A stretch of 37,641 nt of DNA, from the NCBI RefSeq assembly GCF_000719555.1, contig NZ_JOGX01000061.1:1-37641 (forward strand), given 5' to 3'. The notes below the pieces were generated by a model that was not told the origin of the DNA, searched no databases, and saw nothing but the letters and a program-made list of their open reading frames with translations. This document shows positions 23,279-31,353 of the stretch, in pieces (positions within the stretch are counted from its first letter, which is position 1; each line of letters starts with the position of its first letter). The stretch comes from Streptomyces sp. NRRL F-5727. Lineage in GTDB: Bacteria > Actinomycetota > Actinomycetes > Streptomycetales > Streptomycetaceae. The translations under genes were made by a program, and so were the position numbers.

Positions 23279-25000
23279 GTGGCTCAGAGCAGCACCGAGA
23301 CCGACTGGGTCTCCCGTTTCGCGGACGAGGTCATCACCGAGTCGGAGCGACGTGCGCCTGGCAAACCGGTCGTCGTCGCCTCCGGCCTCTCCCCGTCCGG
23401 CCCGATCCACCTCGGCAACCTGCGCGAGGTCATGACCCCGCACCTGGTCGCCGACGAGATCCGCCGCCGCGGGTACACCGTGCGCCACCTCATCTCGTGG
23501 GACGACTACGACCGCTACCGCAAGGTGCCCAACGGCATCGAGGGCATCGACGAGTCCTGGGCCGAGCACATCGGCAAGCCCCTGACCTCCGTCCCCGCCC
23601 CCGCCGGCTCGCCCCACCCCAACTGGGCCGAGCACTTCAAGGCCGCCATGGTCGAGGCCCTGGCCGAGCTCGGCGTCGAGTACGACCCGATCAGCCAGAC
23701 CGAGCAGTACACCTCCGGCGCCTACCGCGAGCAGATCCTGCACGCCATGCGCCGCCGCGGTGACATCGACGCCATCCTCGACCAGTACCGGACGAAGAAG
23801 GCCCCCAAGAAGCAGTCCCAGAAGCCGGTCGACGAGGCCGAGCTGGAGGCCGCCGAGGGCTCCGGCGCGGCCGCCGAGGACGACGGCTCGGGCGGCGGCG
23901 CGGGCTACTTCCCGTACAAGCCCTACTGCGGGCAGTGCGAGAAGGACCTCACCACGGTCACCGCCTACGACGACGACACCACCGAGCTCTCCTACACCTG
24001 CGCCTCCTGCGGCTTCGCCGAGACCGTCAAGCTCAGCGAGTTCAACCGCGGCAAGCTGGTGTGGAAGGTCGACTGGCCCATGCGCTGGGCCTACGAGGGC
24101 GTCATCTTCGAGCCCTCCGGCGTCGACCACTCGTCGCCCGGCTCCTCCTTCCAGGTCGGCGGGCAGATCGTCACCCTCTTCGACGGCGTCCAGCCCATCG
24201 GCCCCATGTACGCCTTCGTCGGCATCAGCGGCATGGCCAAGATGTCCTCCTCGAAGGGCGGCGTCCCCACCGCGGCCGACGCGCTGCAGATCATGGAGCC
24301 CCAGCTGCTCCGCTGGCTGTACGCCCGCCGCAAGCCCAACCAGTCGTTCAAGATCGCCTTCGACCAGGAGATCCAGCGGCTCTACGACGAGTGGGACAAG
24401 CTGGAGGCCAAGGTCGCCGACGGCACGGTGCTGCCCGCCGACGCCGCCGCCCACGCGCGTGCCGCCCGCACCGCGGCCGGCGAGCTGCCGCGCACCCCGC
24501 GCCCGCTCCCGTACCGCACCCTCGCCTCGGTCGTCGACATCACCGCCGGCCACGACGAGCAGACCCTCCGGATCCTCACGGACCTCGACCCGGAGTCCCC
24601 GGTCACCTCGCTCGACGAGGTCCGGCCGCGCCTCGACCGCGCCGAGAACTGGATCACCACCCAGGTCCCGGCCGACCAGCGCACCATCGTCCGCGAGGAG
24701 CCCGACACCGCGCTCCTCGGCTCCCTGGACGACGAGGGCCGCGAGTCGCTCCGCCTCCTCCTGGAGGGCCTGGACAGCCACTGGTCCCTGGACGGCCTGA
24801 CCACCCTGGTCTACGGCGTCCCGAAGGTCATGGCCGGCCTCACCCCCGAGGCCAAGCCCACCCCGGAGCTGAAGGTCGCCCAGCGCGCCTTCTTCGCCCT
24901 CCTCTACAAGCTCCTCGTGAGCCGCGAGACGGGCCCCCGCCTGCCCACCCTGCTCCTCGCCGTCGGTGCGGACCGGGTGCGCAAGCTGCTCGGCGCGTGA
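23279..25000 (+). CDS. lysS: Class I lysyl-tRNA synthetase
   Basis: A 573-residue lysyl-tRNA synthetase of the class I (archaeal) type, unrelated to the class II LysRS of most bacteria. HIGH-like motif SGPIHLGN (about 39-46) and KMSKS-like AKMSSSKGG (about 321-329) are visible. A zinc-binding insertion CGQCEKD...CASCGF follows a Glu/Ala/Lys-rich linker. The C-terminal helical domain recognises the anticodon. GTG start with AAGGA ~11 nt upstream gives the expected N terminus. It is divergent from argS, and a bidirectional terminator follows. Confidence 0.96.
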   Translation: MAQSSTETDWVSRFADEVITESERRAPGKPVVVASGLSPSGPIHLGNLREVMTPHLVADEIRRRGYTVRHLISWDDYDRYRKVPNGIEGIDESWAEHIGKPLTSVPAPAGSPHPNWAEHFKAAMVEALAELGVEYDPISQTEQYTSGAYREQILHAMRRRGDIDAILDQYRTKKAPKKQSQKPVDEAELEAAEGSGAAAEDDGSGGGAGYFPYKPYCGQCEKDLTTVTAYDDDTTELSYTCASCGFAETVKLSEFNRGKLVWKVDWPMRWAYEGVIFEPSGVDHSSPGSSFQVGGQIVTLFDGVQPIGPMYAFVGISGMAKMSSSKGGVPTAADALQIMEPQLLRWLYARRKPNQSFKIAFDQEIQRLYDEWDKLEAKVADGTVLPADAAAHARAARTAAGELPRTPRPLPYRTLASVVDITAGHDEQTLRILTDLDPESPVTSLDEVRPRLDRAENWITTQVPADQRTIVREEPDTALLGSLDDEGRESLRLLLEGLDSHWSLDGLTTLVYGVPKVMAGLTPEAKPTPELKVAQRAFFALLYKLLVSRETGPRLPTLLLAVGADRVRKLLGA

Positions 25001-25017
25001 CCTGACGCGAGCAGGCG

Positions 25018-25053
25018 GAAGGGCCGCTCCCCGTGGACGGGGGGCGGCCCTTC
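25018..25053. terminator. Bidirectional terminator after lysS
   Basis: A 15-bp stem (25018-25032 with 25039-25053, one G-T pair) has a 6-nt loop and lies between the convergent lysS and DUF2637 genes, 17 nt after the lysS stop. Confidence 0.88.
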
Positions 25054-25080
25054 GGCGTGTGGCGTGTGGACGGGGTGGCG

Positions 25081-26478
25081 TCAGGACGGGTCGTACGCCG
25101 CCATGTCCTGCTGGACGAGCTGCTGGACTTCGGGGGTCACCCGCTGGAGCAGGTCGGACTGCTGGGCGGGAAGCTGCTGGACGTCGTACGCGGCGACCGC
25201 CACCAGCTGGTCCAGCTCGTACGGGGTCGGGAAGCGCCCGTTCTCCTGCACGAAGCCGTACATCACCTTGTAGGCGGTCTCCCGGAGCTCGTCCATCTGC
25301 GGATCGGGCTCCTGGCGGGGGTCGGGATGCTGGAGCTCCCCGAACAGCTGGGGACCCCGCGTCTCGGGCTCCGACGGCGGGTTCTCGAGGAAGCCCTCGG
25401 GGACGCTCTCGGGGGCGATCTCAGAGGCGATCTCAGAGGCGCTCTCGGAGGCGCTGCCAGGGGCGACCTCGGGCGCGCTCTCCTGGGCCGCCTCCGCCGC
25501 CTGCGCGGTGTACGTGCCCCCGTATCCCTCAGGGGTGACCTGATGGGCGTCGAACCACGGGCTCTCGTGATTCGGCTGGTGCGCCTCCTGCGCTCCCTGG
25601 AGCTGCTGAGCTCCCTGGGGCTGCTGCGCCTGCTGCGGCTGCTGCCCGGGGACGGACTGGGCCACCGGGAGCGCCTGGAGCGCCTGGGCCGGCGTCTGGA
25701 CCATGGCCACCTGCTGCTGCGGGTTCGCGACCTGGTTGACGTTCGCGACCTGGGGCGTGACCTGGTGCGGGTTCGGCGGGAGGAGGACCGGTTCCACGCC
25801 CGCCGCCGCCAGGCCCGCCGGGGCGGTCTCCGAGAGCGGGACGCCGTACCGGGCGAGCCGCAGCGGCATCAGCGCCTCCACCGGCGCCTTGCGGCGCCAG
25901 CCGCGCCCGAACCGGGCCTGGAGCCGGGCCTGGTAGATCAGCCGCTCCTGCTCCAGCTTGATCACCTGGTCGTACGAGCGCAGCTCCCACAGCTTCATCC
26001 GCCGCCACAGCCGGAACGTCGGCACCGGCGACAGCAGCCAGCGGGTCAGCCGCACGCCCTCCATGTGCTTGTCCGCGGTGATGTCCGCGATCCGGCCCAC
26101 CGCGTGCCGCGCCGCCTCGACCGCCACCACGAACAGCATCGGGATGACCGCGTGCATGCCGACGCCCAGCGGGTCGGGCCAGGCCGCCGCGCCGTTGAAC
26201 GCGATCGTCGCCGCCGTCAGGAGCCACGCCGTCTGCCGCAGCAGCGGGAACGGGATCCGCAGCCAGGTCAGCAGCAGGTCCAGGGCGAGCAGCACACAGA
26301 TGCCCGCGTCGATGCCGATCGGGAAGAAGTACGAGAACGTACCGAAGCCCTTGTGCACGGCAAGCTCGCGCACGGCCGCGTACGAACCCGCGAAACCGAT
26401 CCCCGCGATGATCACCGCGCCGCCGATGACGAGCCCGATGAGTATGCGGTGTGTGCGTGTCAGCTCCATCGCGGCCAC
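25081..26478 (-). CDS. DUF2637 membrane protein (SpdB-like)
   Basis: A 465-residue protein with a DUF2637 membrane domain. About four hydrophobic segments occur in residues ~12-130: IGLVIGGAVIIAGIGFAG, the IDAGICVLLALDLLLTW segment, TAWLLTAATIAFNGAA, and HAVIPMLFVVAVEAA. A basic cytoplasmic coiled segment follows (FRLWRRMKLWELRSYDQVI), then a Gln/Pro-rich stretch (QQPQQAQQPQGAQQLQGAQ), a Ser/Ala/Glu-repeat stretch, and a conserved-looking helical end. DUF2637 proteins include SpdB of conjugative Streptomyces plasmids, but this copy is chromosomal with no transfer genes nearby. GTG at 26478 is chosen because GGGAGGGG lies ~7 nt upstream; ATG at 26469 is the alternative. Confidence 0.8.
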   Translation of the reverse strand: MAAMELTRTHRILIGLVIGGAVIIAGIGFAGSYAAVRELAVHKGFGTFSYFFPIGIDAGICVLLALDLLLTWLRIPFPLLRQTAWLLTAATIAFNGAAAWPDPLGVGMHAVIPMLFVVAVEAARHAVGRIADITADKHMEGVRLTRWLLSPVPTFRLWRRMKLWELRSYDQVIKLEQERLIYQARLQARFGRGWRRKAPVEALMPLRLARYGVPLSETAPAGLAAAGVEPVLLPPNPHQVTPQVANVNQVANPQQQVAMVQTPAQALQALPVAQSVPGQQPQQAQQPQGAQQLQGAQEAHQPNHESPWFDAHQVTPEGYGGTYTAQAAEAAQESAPEVAPGSASESASEIASEIAPESVPEGFLENPPSEPETRGPQLFGELQHPDPRQEPDPQMDELRETAYKVMYGFVQENGRFPTPYELDQLVAVAAYDVQQLPAQQSDLLQRVTPEVQQLVQQDMAAYDPS

Positions 26479-26650
26479 CCGCGATCCCCTCCCGTGATTC
26501 GACGTCTCGCGGGCCCCAGAGTGGCACACATGAGCGAAGCCCGAACCCCTGGGGAGGGACGGGCTCCGCTCGGACACGCCTGTCTGTGTTGATTTGTGTC
26601 ACTACCCGTGCGACCGACGGGGGTTGGCCCGCCCGGCCGCGGGGGTATGA

Positions 26651-27388
26651 CTACTTGTTGGCCGTGGCCACCGCGGCGACCGCTTCCTTCGCCGCCTTCG
26701 TCGCACCCGCGACGATCTTCTTCGCGTCCGGCGTCGGCGCGCCCGCGTATCCGGCGCCGTTGTACGACAGCAGCACCAGCACGTTGCCCGTGCGTGCCAC
26801 GACCGACGCGTAGACGAAGTCCTCGCCGGTCTTCTTCAGGGTGTACGTGACCGTCTTCGCCTCGTCGCCGATGCCGGTCGTCGAGGTGGTGCTCATCTTC
26901 TTCGCGCCCGTGGTGGCCTGGATCTTGCCGAGCTCCTTGGCGAAGTTCTCCTGCGCCCGGGCCTGGCCGCTGCCCAGCGACACCTCGGAGTCGTAGCGGT
27001 AGAACGACACGTCGAGCCAGCGGTACTGCGAGCCCTTGACGCCCTTGTCCTCCAGGCCGTTCCAGGAGCAGCCGCCGCGGTGCGACAGGTCGGTGGAGGC
27101 CGCCGCCGTGCCCTTCTCGTTCTTCGCCTTCGGCACCAGCGAGGACGCCGTCTTCGCCGCGATCGCCTTGCAGGCCAGCGGCAGCTTCGCGAACTTCGCC
27201 GGCTCGACCGTCGGCGTCGGGGAGGGGGTCGCCGACGCGGTCGCGGTCGCCTTCCCCTGCGCCGCGCCGGTGTCACCGGACCCGCTGCCGCCGCTTCCCG
27301 AGTCCGAGGAGCAGCCGGCGACGACGAGCATCACCGGGACGGCTGCGGCGGCGAGAATGCGGGTGAGTCGCGGAGCTGATCGCTGCAT
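26651..27388 (-). CDS. DUF3558-like lipoprotein
   Basis: A 245-residue predicted lipoprotein. The signal peptide has lipobox VAGC, with lipidated C26, followed by a Gly/Ser/Thr-rich linker. The folded part starts LPLACKAIAAKTASSLVPKA and has a second Cys in RGGCSWNG, probably a disulfide pair as in DUF3558 proteins. RARAQENF-type helices and a C-terminal beta strand set follow. Expected surface exposed; function unknown. The leader holds two 22-bp repeats and GAAGGAA before the ATG. It is paralogous in layout to the next lipoprotein upstream, and the two may form an operon. Confidence 0.82.
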   Translation of the reverse strand: MQRSAPRLTRILAAAAVPVMLVVAGCSSDSGSGGSGSGDTGAAQGKATATASATPSPTPTVEPAKFAKLPLACKAIAAKTASSLVPKAKNEKGTAAASTDLSHRGGCSWNGLEDKGVKGSQYRWLDVSFYRYDSEVSLGSGQARAQENFAKELGKIQATTGAKKMSTTSTTGIGDEAKTVTYTLKKTGEDFVYASVVARTGNVLVLLSYNGAGYAGAPTPDAKKIVAGATKAAKEAVAAVATANK

Positions 27389-27400
27389 GGTTCCTTCAGT

Positions 27401-27441
27401 CGCTTGTCGTACGGCCGGCAGCCGCTTGTCGTACGGCCGGC
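27401..27441 (-). repeat. 22-bp-period direct repeat in the lipoprotein leader
   Basis: The same 19-bp sequence occurs at 27401-27419 and 27423-27441, a 22-bp period. Reverse strand core GCCGGCCGTACGACAAGCG is repeated just ahead of the ribosome-binding site of the DUF3558-like gene ending at 26651. Confidence 0.95.
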
Positions 27442-27532
27442 GCCGGTCGGCGGCCTGGCGGCCCTGGGTACGCCGACACGTTACGTGGTCCCCCCGCCGC
27501 CCGGGGGGTCGCGCGGGGGACCGGACGGCCGG

Positions 27533-28474
27533 CTACTCCTCCAGCCGGTCGGCCAGCAGTCGGGCCAGGTTCTGGGCCCTGTCCTGCAGTTCCTTGCTGT
27601 CCGGGGCCGCCGCCACCCCGGTCGTGCGCTGCCGGTACTCGACCGTCACGATCACGTTCGATGTGCGGAAGACCACGCTCACGACCCGCTGGTGGCCGTT
27701 CCCGCCGGCCTTCCCGAGGGTGTCGTCCACGAACGCGGTGTCGCCGAGCCCGCCCAGCGTCCGGGACTCCAGACCGGTGGTCGCCGGCGCGGAGGGGACG
27801 CCCTCGGCGGGGGGCGTGGTGCCGGAGGAGGGGGAGCCCGTGGGGGCGGTGGTGGGACCTGCGGGGGTGGCGGGGCTGGTGGCGTTGACGGTGGTGGCGG
27901 TGTTGGCGGGACCGGTGGGGGTGCCGGTCGGCGGTGCCGTCGTGGTCGTGGCCGCCGTCGCTGTCGGCGGGGCGGTGGTGGGCGTGGGTGTCGTCGGTAC
28001 GGCGATCCCGGCCGCGAGCTGCTTGCGGGTGTAGACCTCCTGGGCCCGGGCGGCGTCGCTCACCGTCGGGTCGTACGAGACCACCCGCTCCACGTCGAGC
28101 ACCAGCCGGTGGGCGCCGCCGTCCTCGGTGTCCGCGTTCCAGGTGCAGCCGACGCGCCGGTCCGTGTCGTAGGTGACGGCGGTCGTGCCGCGGAGGACCG
28201 TGGCCCGCTCGGCGTCGGTGAGGGCCGCGGTCCCGGGCAGCAGCTCGCGCAGGGTGGCCTGGGGGACGGCGCCGCACGGCTCGAACAGGGTGCGGTAGCG
28301 GCCGGGCGGCGCGACGGGCGCGGAGGCGGCGCCGGCCTTCGCGTCGAGGGCGACGTCCTCGGCGGGGTCGGCGGCCGAGCAGCCGGTCAGCGCGCCGAGC
28401 GTGACGGCGAGACCGGCGCCGAGGCCGAGGAGGGTGGCGGGGGCGCGGCCGGGTGAGTACCTCTTTCGCTGCAC
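27533..28474 (-). CDS. DUF3558-like lipoprotein with Thr/Pro linker
   Basis: A 313-residue predicted lipoprotein. Signal peptide with lipobox LTGC and lipidated C32. The DUF3558-like first half has Cys in FEPCGAVPQATL and VGCTWNADTEDG, matching the Cys pair of the neighbouring lipoprotein. A ~90-residue Thr/Pro/Ala-rich insertion then separates it from a C-terminal block (LGDTAFVDDTLGK...VSVVFRTSNVIVTVEYRQ). GTG at 28474 has GGGAG upstream and gives a proper signal peptide; starts further out lengthen it oddly. It lies 144 nt upstream of the related lipoprotein on the same strand and is divergent from rtcB. Confidence 0.8.
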   Translation of the reverse strand: MQRKRYSPGRAPATLLGLGAGLAVTLGALTGCSAADPAEDVALDAKAGAASAPVAPPGRYRTLFEPCGAVPQATLRELLPGTAALTDAERATVLRGTTAVTYDTDRRVGCTWNADTEDGGAHRLVLDVERVVSYDPTVSDAARAQEVYTRKQLAAGIAVPTTPTPTTAPPTATAATTTTAPPTGTPTGPANTATTVNATSPATPAGPTTAPTGSPSSGTTPPAEGVPSAPATTGLESRTLGGLGDTAFVDDTLGKAGGNGHQRVVSVVFRTSNVIVTVEYRQRTTGVAAAPDSKELQDRAQNLARLLADRLEE

Positions 28475-28648
28475 CGTCCCAGGCTCCCTTCTCCCGAAGT
28501 CTTTCCCGAAAACCCTTTGCCGCCCCCTGAAGGCGGATGGACACAATGTCTATCGCACGCGTAGCCGTTGATGCCGGTCCGCCGTCACCTGTACGGGCTT
28601 TGGCTCCGGTTTTTGCGTTATCGGACTTTTCGGGGGAATCGAGGAAGT

Positions 28649-29842
28649 ATGTCGTACGTAGAGGTACCGGGCGCGCAGGTGCCCATCCGGATGTGGGCCG
28701 ATCCTTCCACGGTCGAGGGCGGCGCGATGCAGCAGCTGCGGAACGTGGCCACGCTGCCGTGGATCAAGGGCCTCGCGGTCATGCCGGACGTGCATTACGG
28801 CAAGGGCGCGACGGTCGGCTCGGTGATCGCGATGAAGGACGCGGTCTGTCCGGCGGCCGTCGGTGTGGACATCGGCTGCGGCATGTCCGCGGTGAAGACC
28901 TCCCTGACCGCGAACGACCTTCCGGCCGATCTCTCCCGCCTCCGCTCGAAGATCGAGCAGGCGATCCCGGTCGGCCGGGGCATGCACCGCGCGGAGGTCG
29001 ACCCGAAGCGGCTGTTCCAGTTCCCGACGGCGGGCTGGGACGACTTCTGGTCGCGGTTCGACGGGGTGGCGGACGCGGTGAAGTTCCGGCGGGAGCGGGC
29101 GGCGCTGCAGATGGGCACGCTCGGGGCCGGCAACCACTTCGTGGAGCTGTGCGTCGACTCGACCGGGGCGGTGTGGCTGATGCTGCACTCGGGCTCCCGG
29201 AACATCGGCAAGGAGCTCGCCGAGCATCACATCGGCGTGGCGCAGAAGCTGCCGCACAACCAGGGGATCGTCGACCGCGACCTGGCGGTCTTCGTGGCGG
29301 AGACGCCGCAGATGGCGGCGTACCGGCACGACCTCTTCTGGGCGCAGGAGTACGCGAAGTACAACCGCGCGATCATGATGGCGCTCTTCCAGGAGACCGT
29401 CCGGCGCGAGTTCCGGAAGGCGAAGGTGACCTTCGATCCGGTGATCTCCTGCCACCACAACTACGTGGCGGAGGAGCGGTACGAGGGCATGGACCTGCTC
29501 GTGACCCGTAAGGGTGCGATCCGGGCCGGCTCCGGGGAGTTCGGGATCATCCCGGGCTCGATGGGGACCGGTTCGTACATCGTGAAGGGGCTGGGGAACG
29601 AGGCGTCGTTCAACTCGGCCTCGCACGGCGCGGGCCGGAAGATGAGCCGGAGCGCGGCGAAGCGGCGCTTCTCGACGCGGGACCTGGAGGAGCAGACGCG
29701 GGGCGTGGAGTGCCGCAAGGACTCCGGCGTCGTGGACGAGATCCCGGGCGCGTACAAGCCGATCGAGAAGGTCATCGAGCAGCAGACGGACCTGGTGGAG
29801 GTCGTCGCCAAGCTCAAGCAGGTCATCTGTGTGAAGGGCTGA
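28649..29842 (+). CDS. rtcB: RNA-splicing ligase RtcB
   Basis: A 397-residue GTP- and Mn-dependent RNA ligase joining 2',3'-cyclic phosphate (or 3'-phosphate) and 5'-OH RNA ends, used in tRNA or rRNA repair. Metal-site Cys C77 is in GVDIGCGMSAV; further His ligands appear in LGAGNHFVEL, LHSGSRNIGKE and SCHHNYV. The guanylylated His is H326 in SASHGAGRKMSR. Length fits the short bacterial RtcB group. GAGGAA precedes the ATG. No rtcA, archease or rtcR gene lies in the window, so it stands alone here. The 174-nt upstream region is shared with a divergent lipoprotein gene. A hairpin terminator follows. Confidence 0.96.
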   Translation: MSYVEVPGAQVPIRMWADPSTVEGGAMQQLRNVATLPWIKGLAVMPDVHYGKGATVGSVIAMKDAVCPAAVGVDIGCGMSAVKTSLTANDLPADLSRLRSKIEQAIPVGRGMHRAEVDPKRLFQFPTAGWDDFWSRFDGVADAVKFRRERAALQMGTLGAGNHFVELCVDSTGAVWLMLHSGSRNIGKELAEHHIGVAQKLPHNQGIVDRDLAVFVAETPQMAAYRHDLFWAQEYAKYNRAIMMALFQETVRREFRKAKVTFDPVISCHHNYVAEERYEGMDLLVTRKGAIRAGSGEFGIIPGSMGTGSYIVKGLGNEASFNSASHGAGRKMSRSAAKRRFSTRDLEEQTRGVECRKDSGVVDEIPGAYKPIEKVIEQQTDLVEVVAKLKQVICVKG

Positions 29843-29871
29843 TGGGCTGAAGGGCTGAGAGGTCGGTGGGA

Positions 29872-29900
29872 GGGCCCCGGTGCAGGCACCGGGGTCCTTT
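29872..29900 (+). terminator. Terminator after rtcB
   Basis: CCCCGGTG (29875-29882) pairs with CACCGGGG (29887-29894) around CAGG, with partial outer pairing, followed by TCCTTT. It lies ~30 nt after the rtcB stop. Confidence 0.75.
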
Positions 29901-29948
29901 CGCTGTCTTCTCGCGGTCTTCTTACCGTCCTTGCCGTCTTCCTGCCGT

Positions 29949-30704
29949 CTACGGCTCGCGGTGGAGCTTGGTGTTGGACGCCTGGGCGCGGGGGCGGACG
30001 ACCAGGAGGTCGATGTTGACGTGCGGGGGCCGGGTGCAGGCCCAGGTGATGGTGTCGGCGACGTCGTCGGCGGTGAGGGGTTCGGCCACGCCGGCGTAGA
30101 CGGCGGCGGCGCGGTCGGTGTCGCCGCGGAAGCGGGTGGTGGCGAACTCCTCGGTCTTGACCAGGCCGGGGGCGATCTCGATGACGCGGACCGGGGTGCC
30201 GACGATCTCCAGGCGGAGGGTCTCGGCGAGGACGCGGGCGCCGTTCTTGGCGGCGACGTAGCCCGCGCCGCCCTCGTAGGTGGCGTGCCCGGCGGTGGAG
30301 GACAGGACGACGACGGTGCCGTCGCCGCTCGCGGTGAGCGCGGGCAGCAGGGCCTGGGTCATGTGGAGCGTGCCGAGGACGTTGACGTCGTACATGCGGC
30401 GCCATTCCTCGGGGTCGGCGGTGGCGACGGGGTCGAGGCCGAGGGCGCCGCCGGCGTTGTTGACGAGGACCGCGAGGGTGCGGAAGGCGGTGGCGAACTC
30501 GTCGACGGCGGCCCGGTCGGTGACGTCGAGGGCGTAGGCGGTGGCCTGGTGGCCTGCCTCGGTGATCTCGGCGGCGAGGGCCTCGATGCGGTCCTTGCGC
30601 CGGGCGGTGAGGACCACGCGGTAGCCGGCGGCGGCCAGCTGCCGGGCCGTGGCGGCGCCGATGCCGCTGCTCGCTCCGGTGATGACGGCGATGGGGGCGG
30701 ACAT
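29949..30704 (-). CDS. Short-chain dehydrogenase/reductase (SDR)
   Basis: A 251-residue classical SDR. The cofactor-binding motif is TGASSGIG (9-16), with Arg residues after strand 2 (TARRKD) suggesting NADP(H). NNAGG (82-86) and the catalytic set S135/S136, Y149, K153 (YVAAK) are intact. The substrate is unknown. GAGGAG lies ~9 nt before the ATG at 30704; an in-frame start at 30722 is less well placed. It is divergent from a secreted-protein gene and convergent with rtcB. Confidence 0.9.
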   Translation of the reverse strand: MSAPIAVITGASSGIGAATARQLAAAGYRVVLTARRKDRIEALAAEITEAGHQATAYALDVTDRAAVDEFATAFRTLAVLVNNAGGALGLDPVATADPEEWRRMYDVNVLGTLHMTQALLPALTASGDGTVVVLSSTAGHATYEGGAGYVAAKNGARVLAETLRLEIVGTPVRVIEIAPGLVKTEEFATTRFRGDTDRAAAVYAGVAEPLTADDVADTITWACTRPPHVNIDLLVVRPRAQASNTKLHREP

Positions 30705-30833
30705 GGCGGAGGCTCCTCGCACAGGTGGTCGGTCGTGGTGGTGGCCAGGATAGGCGGCGGCAGGGAAGCCGTGCGGGACACGCGGGCTGACGGATTGTCA
30801 GAAAATGGGATGGTATGCGGCTATTTTTGGCTC

Positions 30834-31340
30834 ATGCGTGTGATCTCTAAGGGTGTGCTCGGGGCCGCGCTCGCGGCGCTGGTGGTGGTGGGTGCCGGGA
30901 CGGCCGCCGGGGCGGCCGGAGGCGTGGGTGGTGGCGCGGTCGGTGAGGTGGCCGGGGCCGAGGCGGATCTGGCCCATCACGGCCACGTGTCCCTGTGGGA
31001 CGGGCGGGTCGGGGTGTGGCTCGTGACGGAGAACCACGGTCCGTCCGACGTCGCGGACGCCACCGTCCGGCTGGCCTTCTCCGCCCCCATGACGGGCGGC
31101 CAGGAGCTGCCGCCGGGCTGTCTGTGGAGCAGTTCCCGGGTGGTGTCCTGCCGGACGGGTGCGCTGCCGGACGGGGGCGCCGCCGGTGAGCTGGCGCTGG
31201 ATCTGAGGGCGGTGGGCCGGCCGCAGGAGCTGACGGTGGACGTGAGCACGGCCTGGCGGGCCGGCGGGGTCGACCGGAACTCCCTCAACGACCGGCACCG
31301 GGTGCTGGTGCTCGCGACCGGGGACCCGTACGTGTTCTGA
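30834..31340 (+). CDS. Secreted protein with DUF11-like fold
   Basis: A 168-residue predicted secreted protein. A classical signal peptide (RVISKGVLGAALAALVVVGAG) is followed by an Ala/Gly-rich spacer. The mature part is beta-rich: VGVWLVTENHGPSDVADATVRLAFSA-type sequence, then a Cys pair in PPGCLWSSSRVVSCRTGAL. It resembles a single DUF11/cell-wall-type Ig-like repeat (NHGPSDV). Function unknown. No strong ribosome-binding site; TATTTT (30822-27) ends 6 nt before the ATG, and the AT-rich region upstream is unusual for this chromosome. It ends 13 nt from the convergent monooxygenase. Confidence 0.75.
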   Translation: MRVISKGVLGAALAALVVVGAGTAAGAAGGVGGGAVGEVAGAEADLAHHGHVSLWDGRVGVWLVTENHGPSDVADATVRLAFSAPMTGGQELPPGCLWSSSRVVSCRTGALPDGGAAGELALDLRAVGRPQELTVDVSTAWRAGGVDRNSLNDRHRVLVLATGDPYVF

Positions 31341-31353
31341 GCGGTTCGGGCGG

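Noticed and set aside
25529..26602. Alternative reverse frame starting MTQINTDRR before the DUF2637 gene
   Set aside because: It runs out of frame through DUF2637 as low-complexity Ala/Gly/Arg sequence; no domain.
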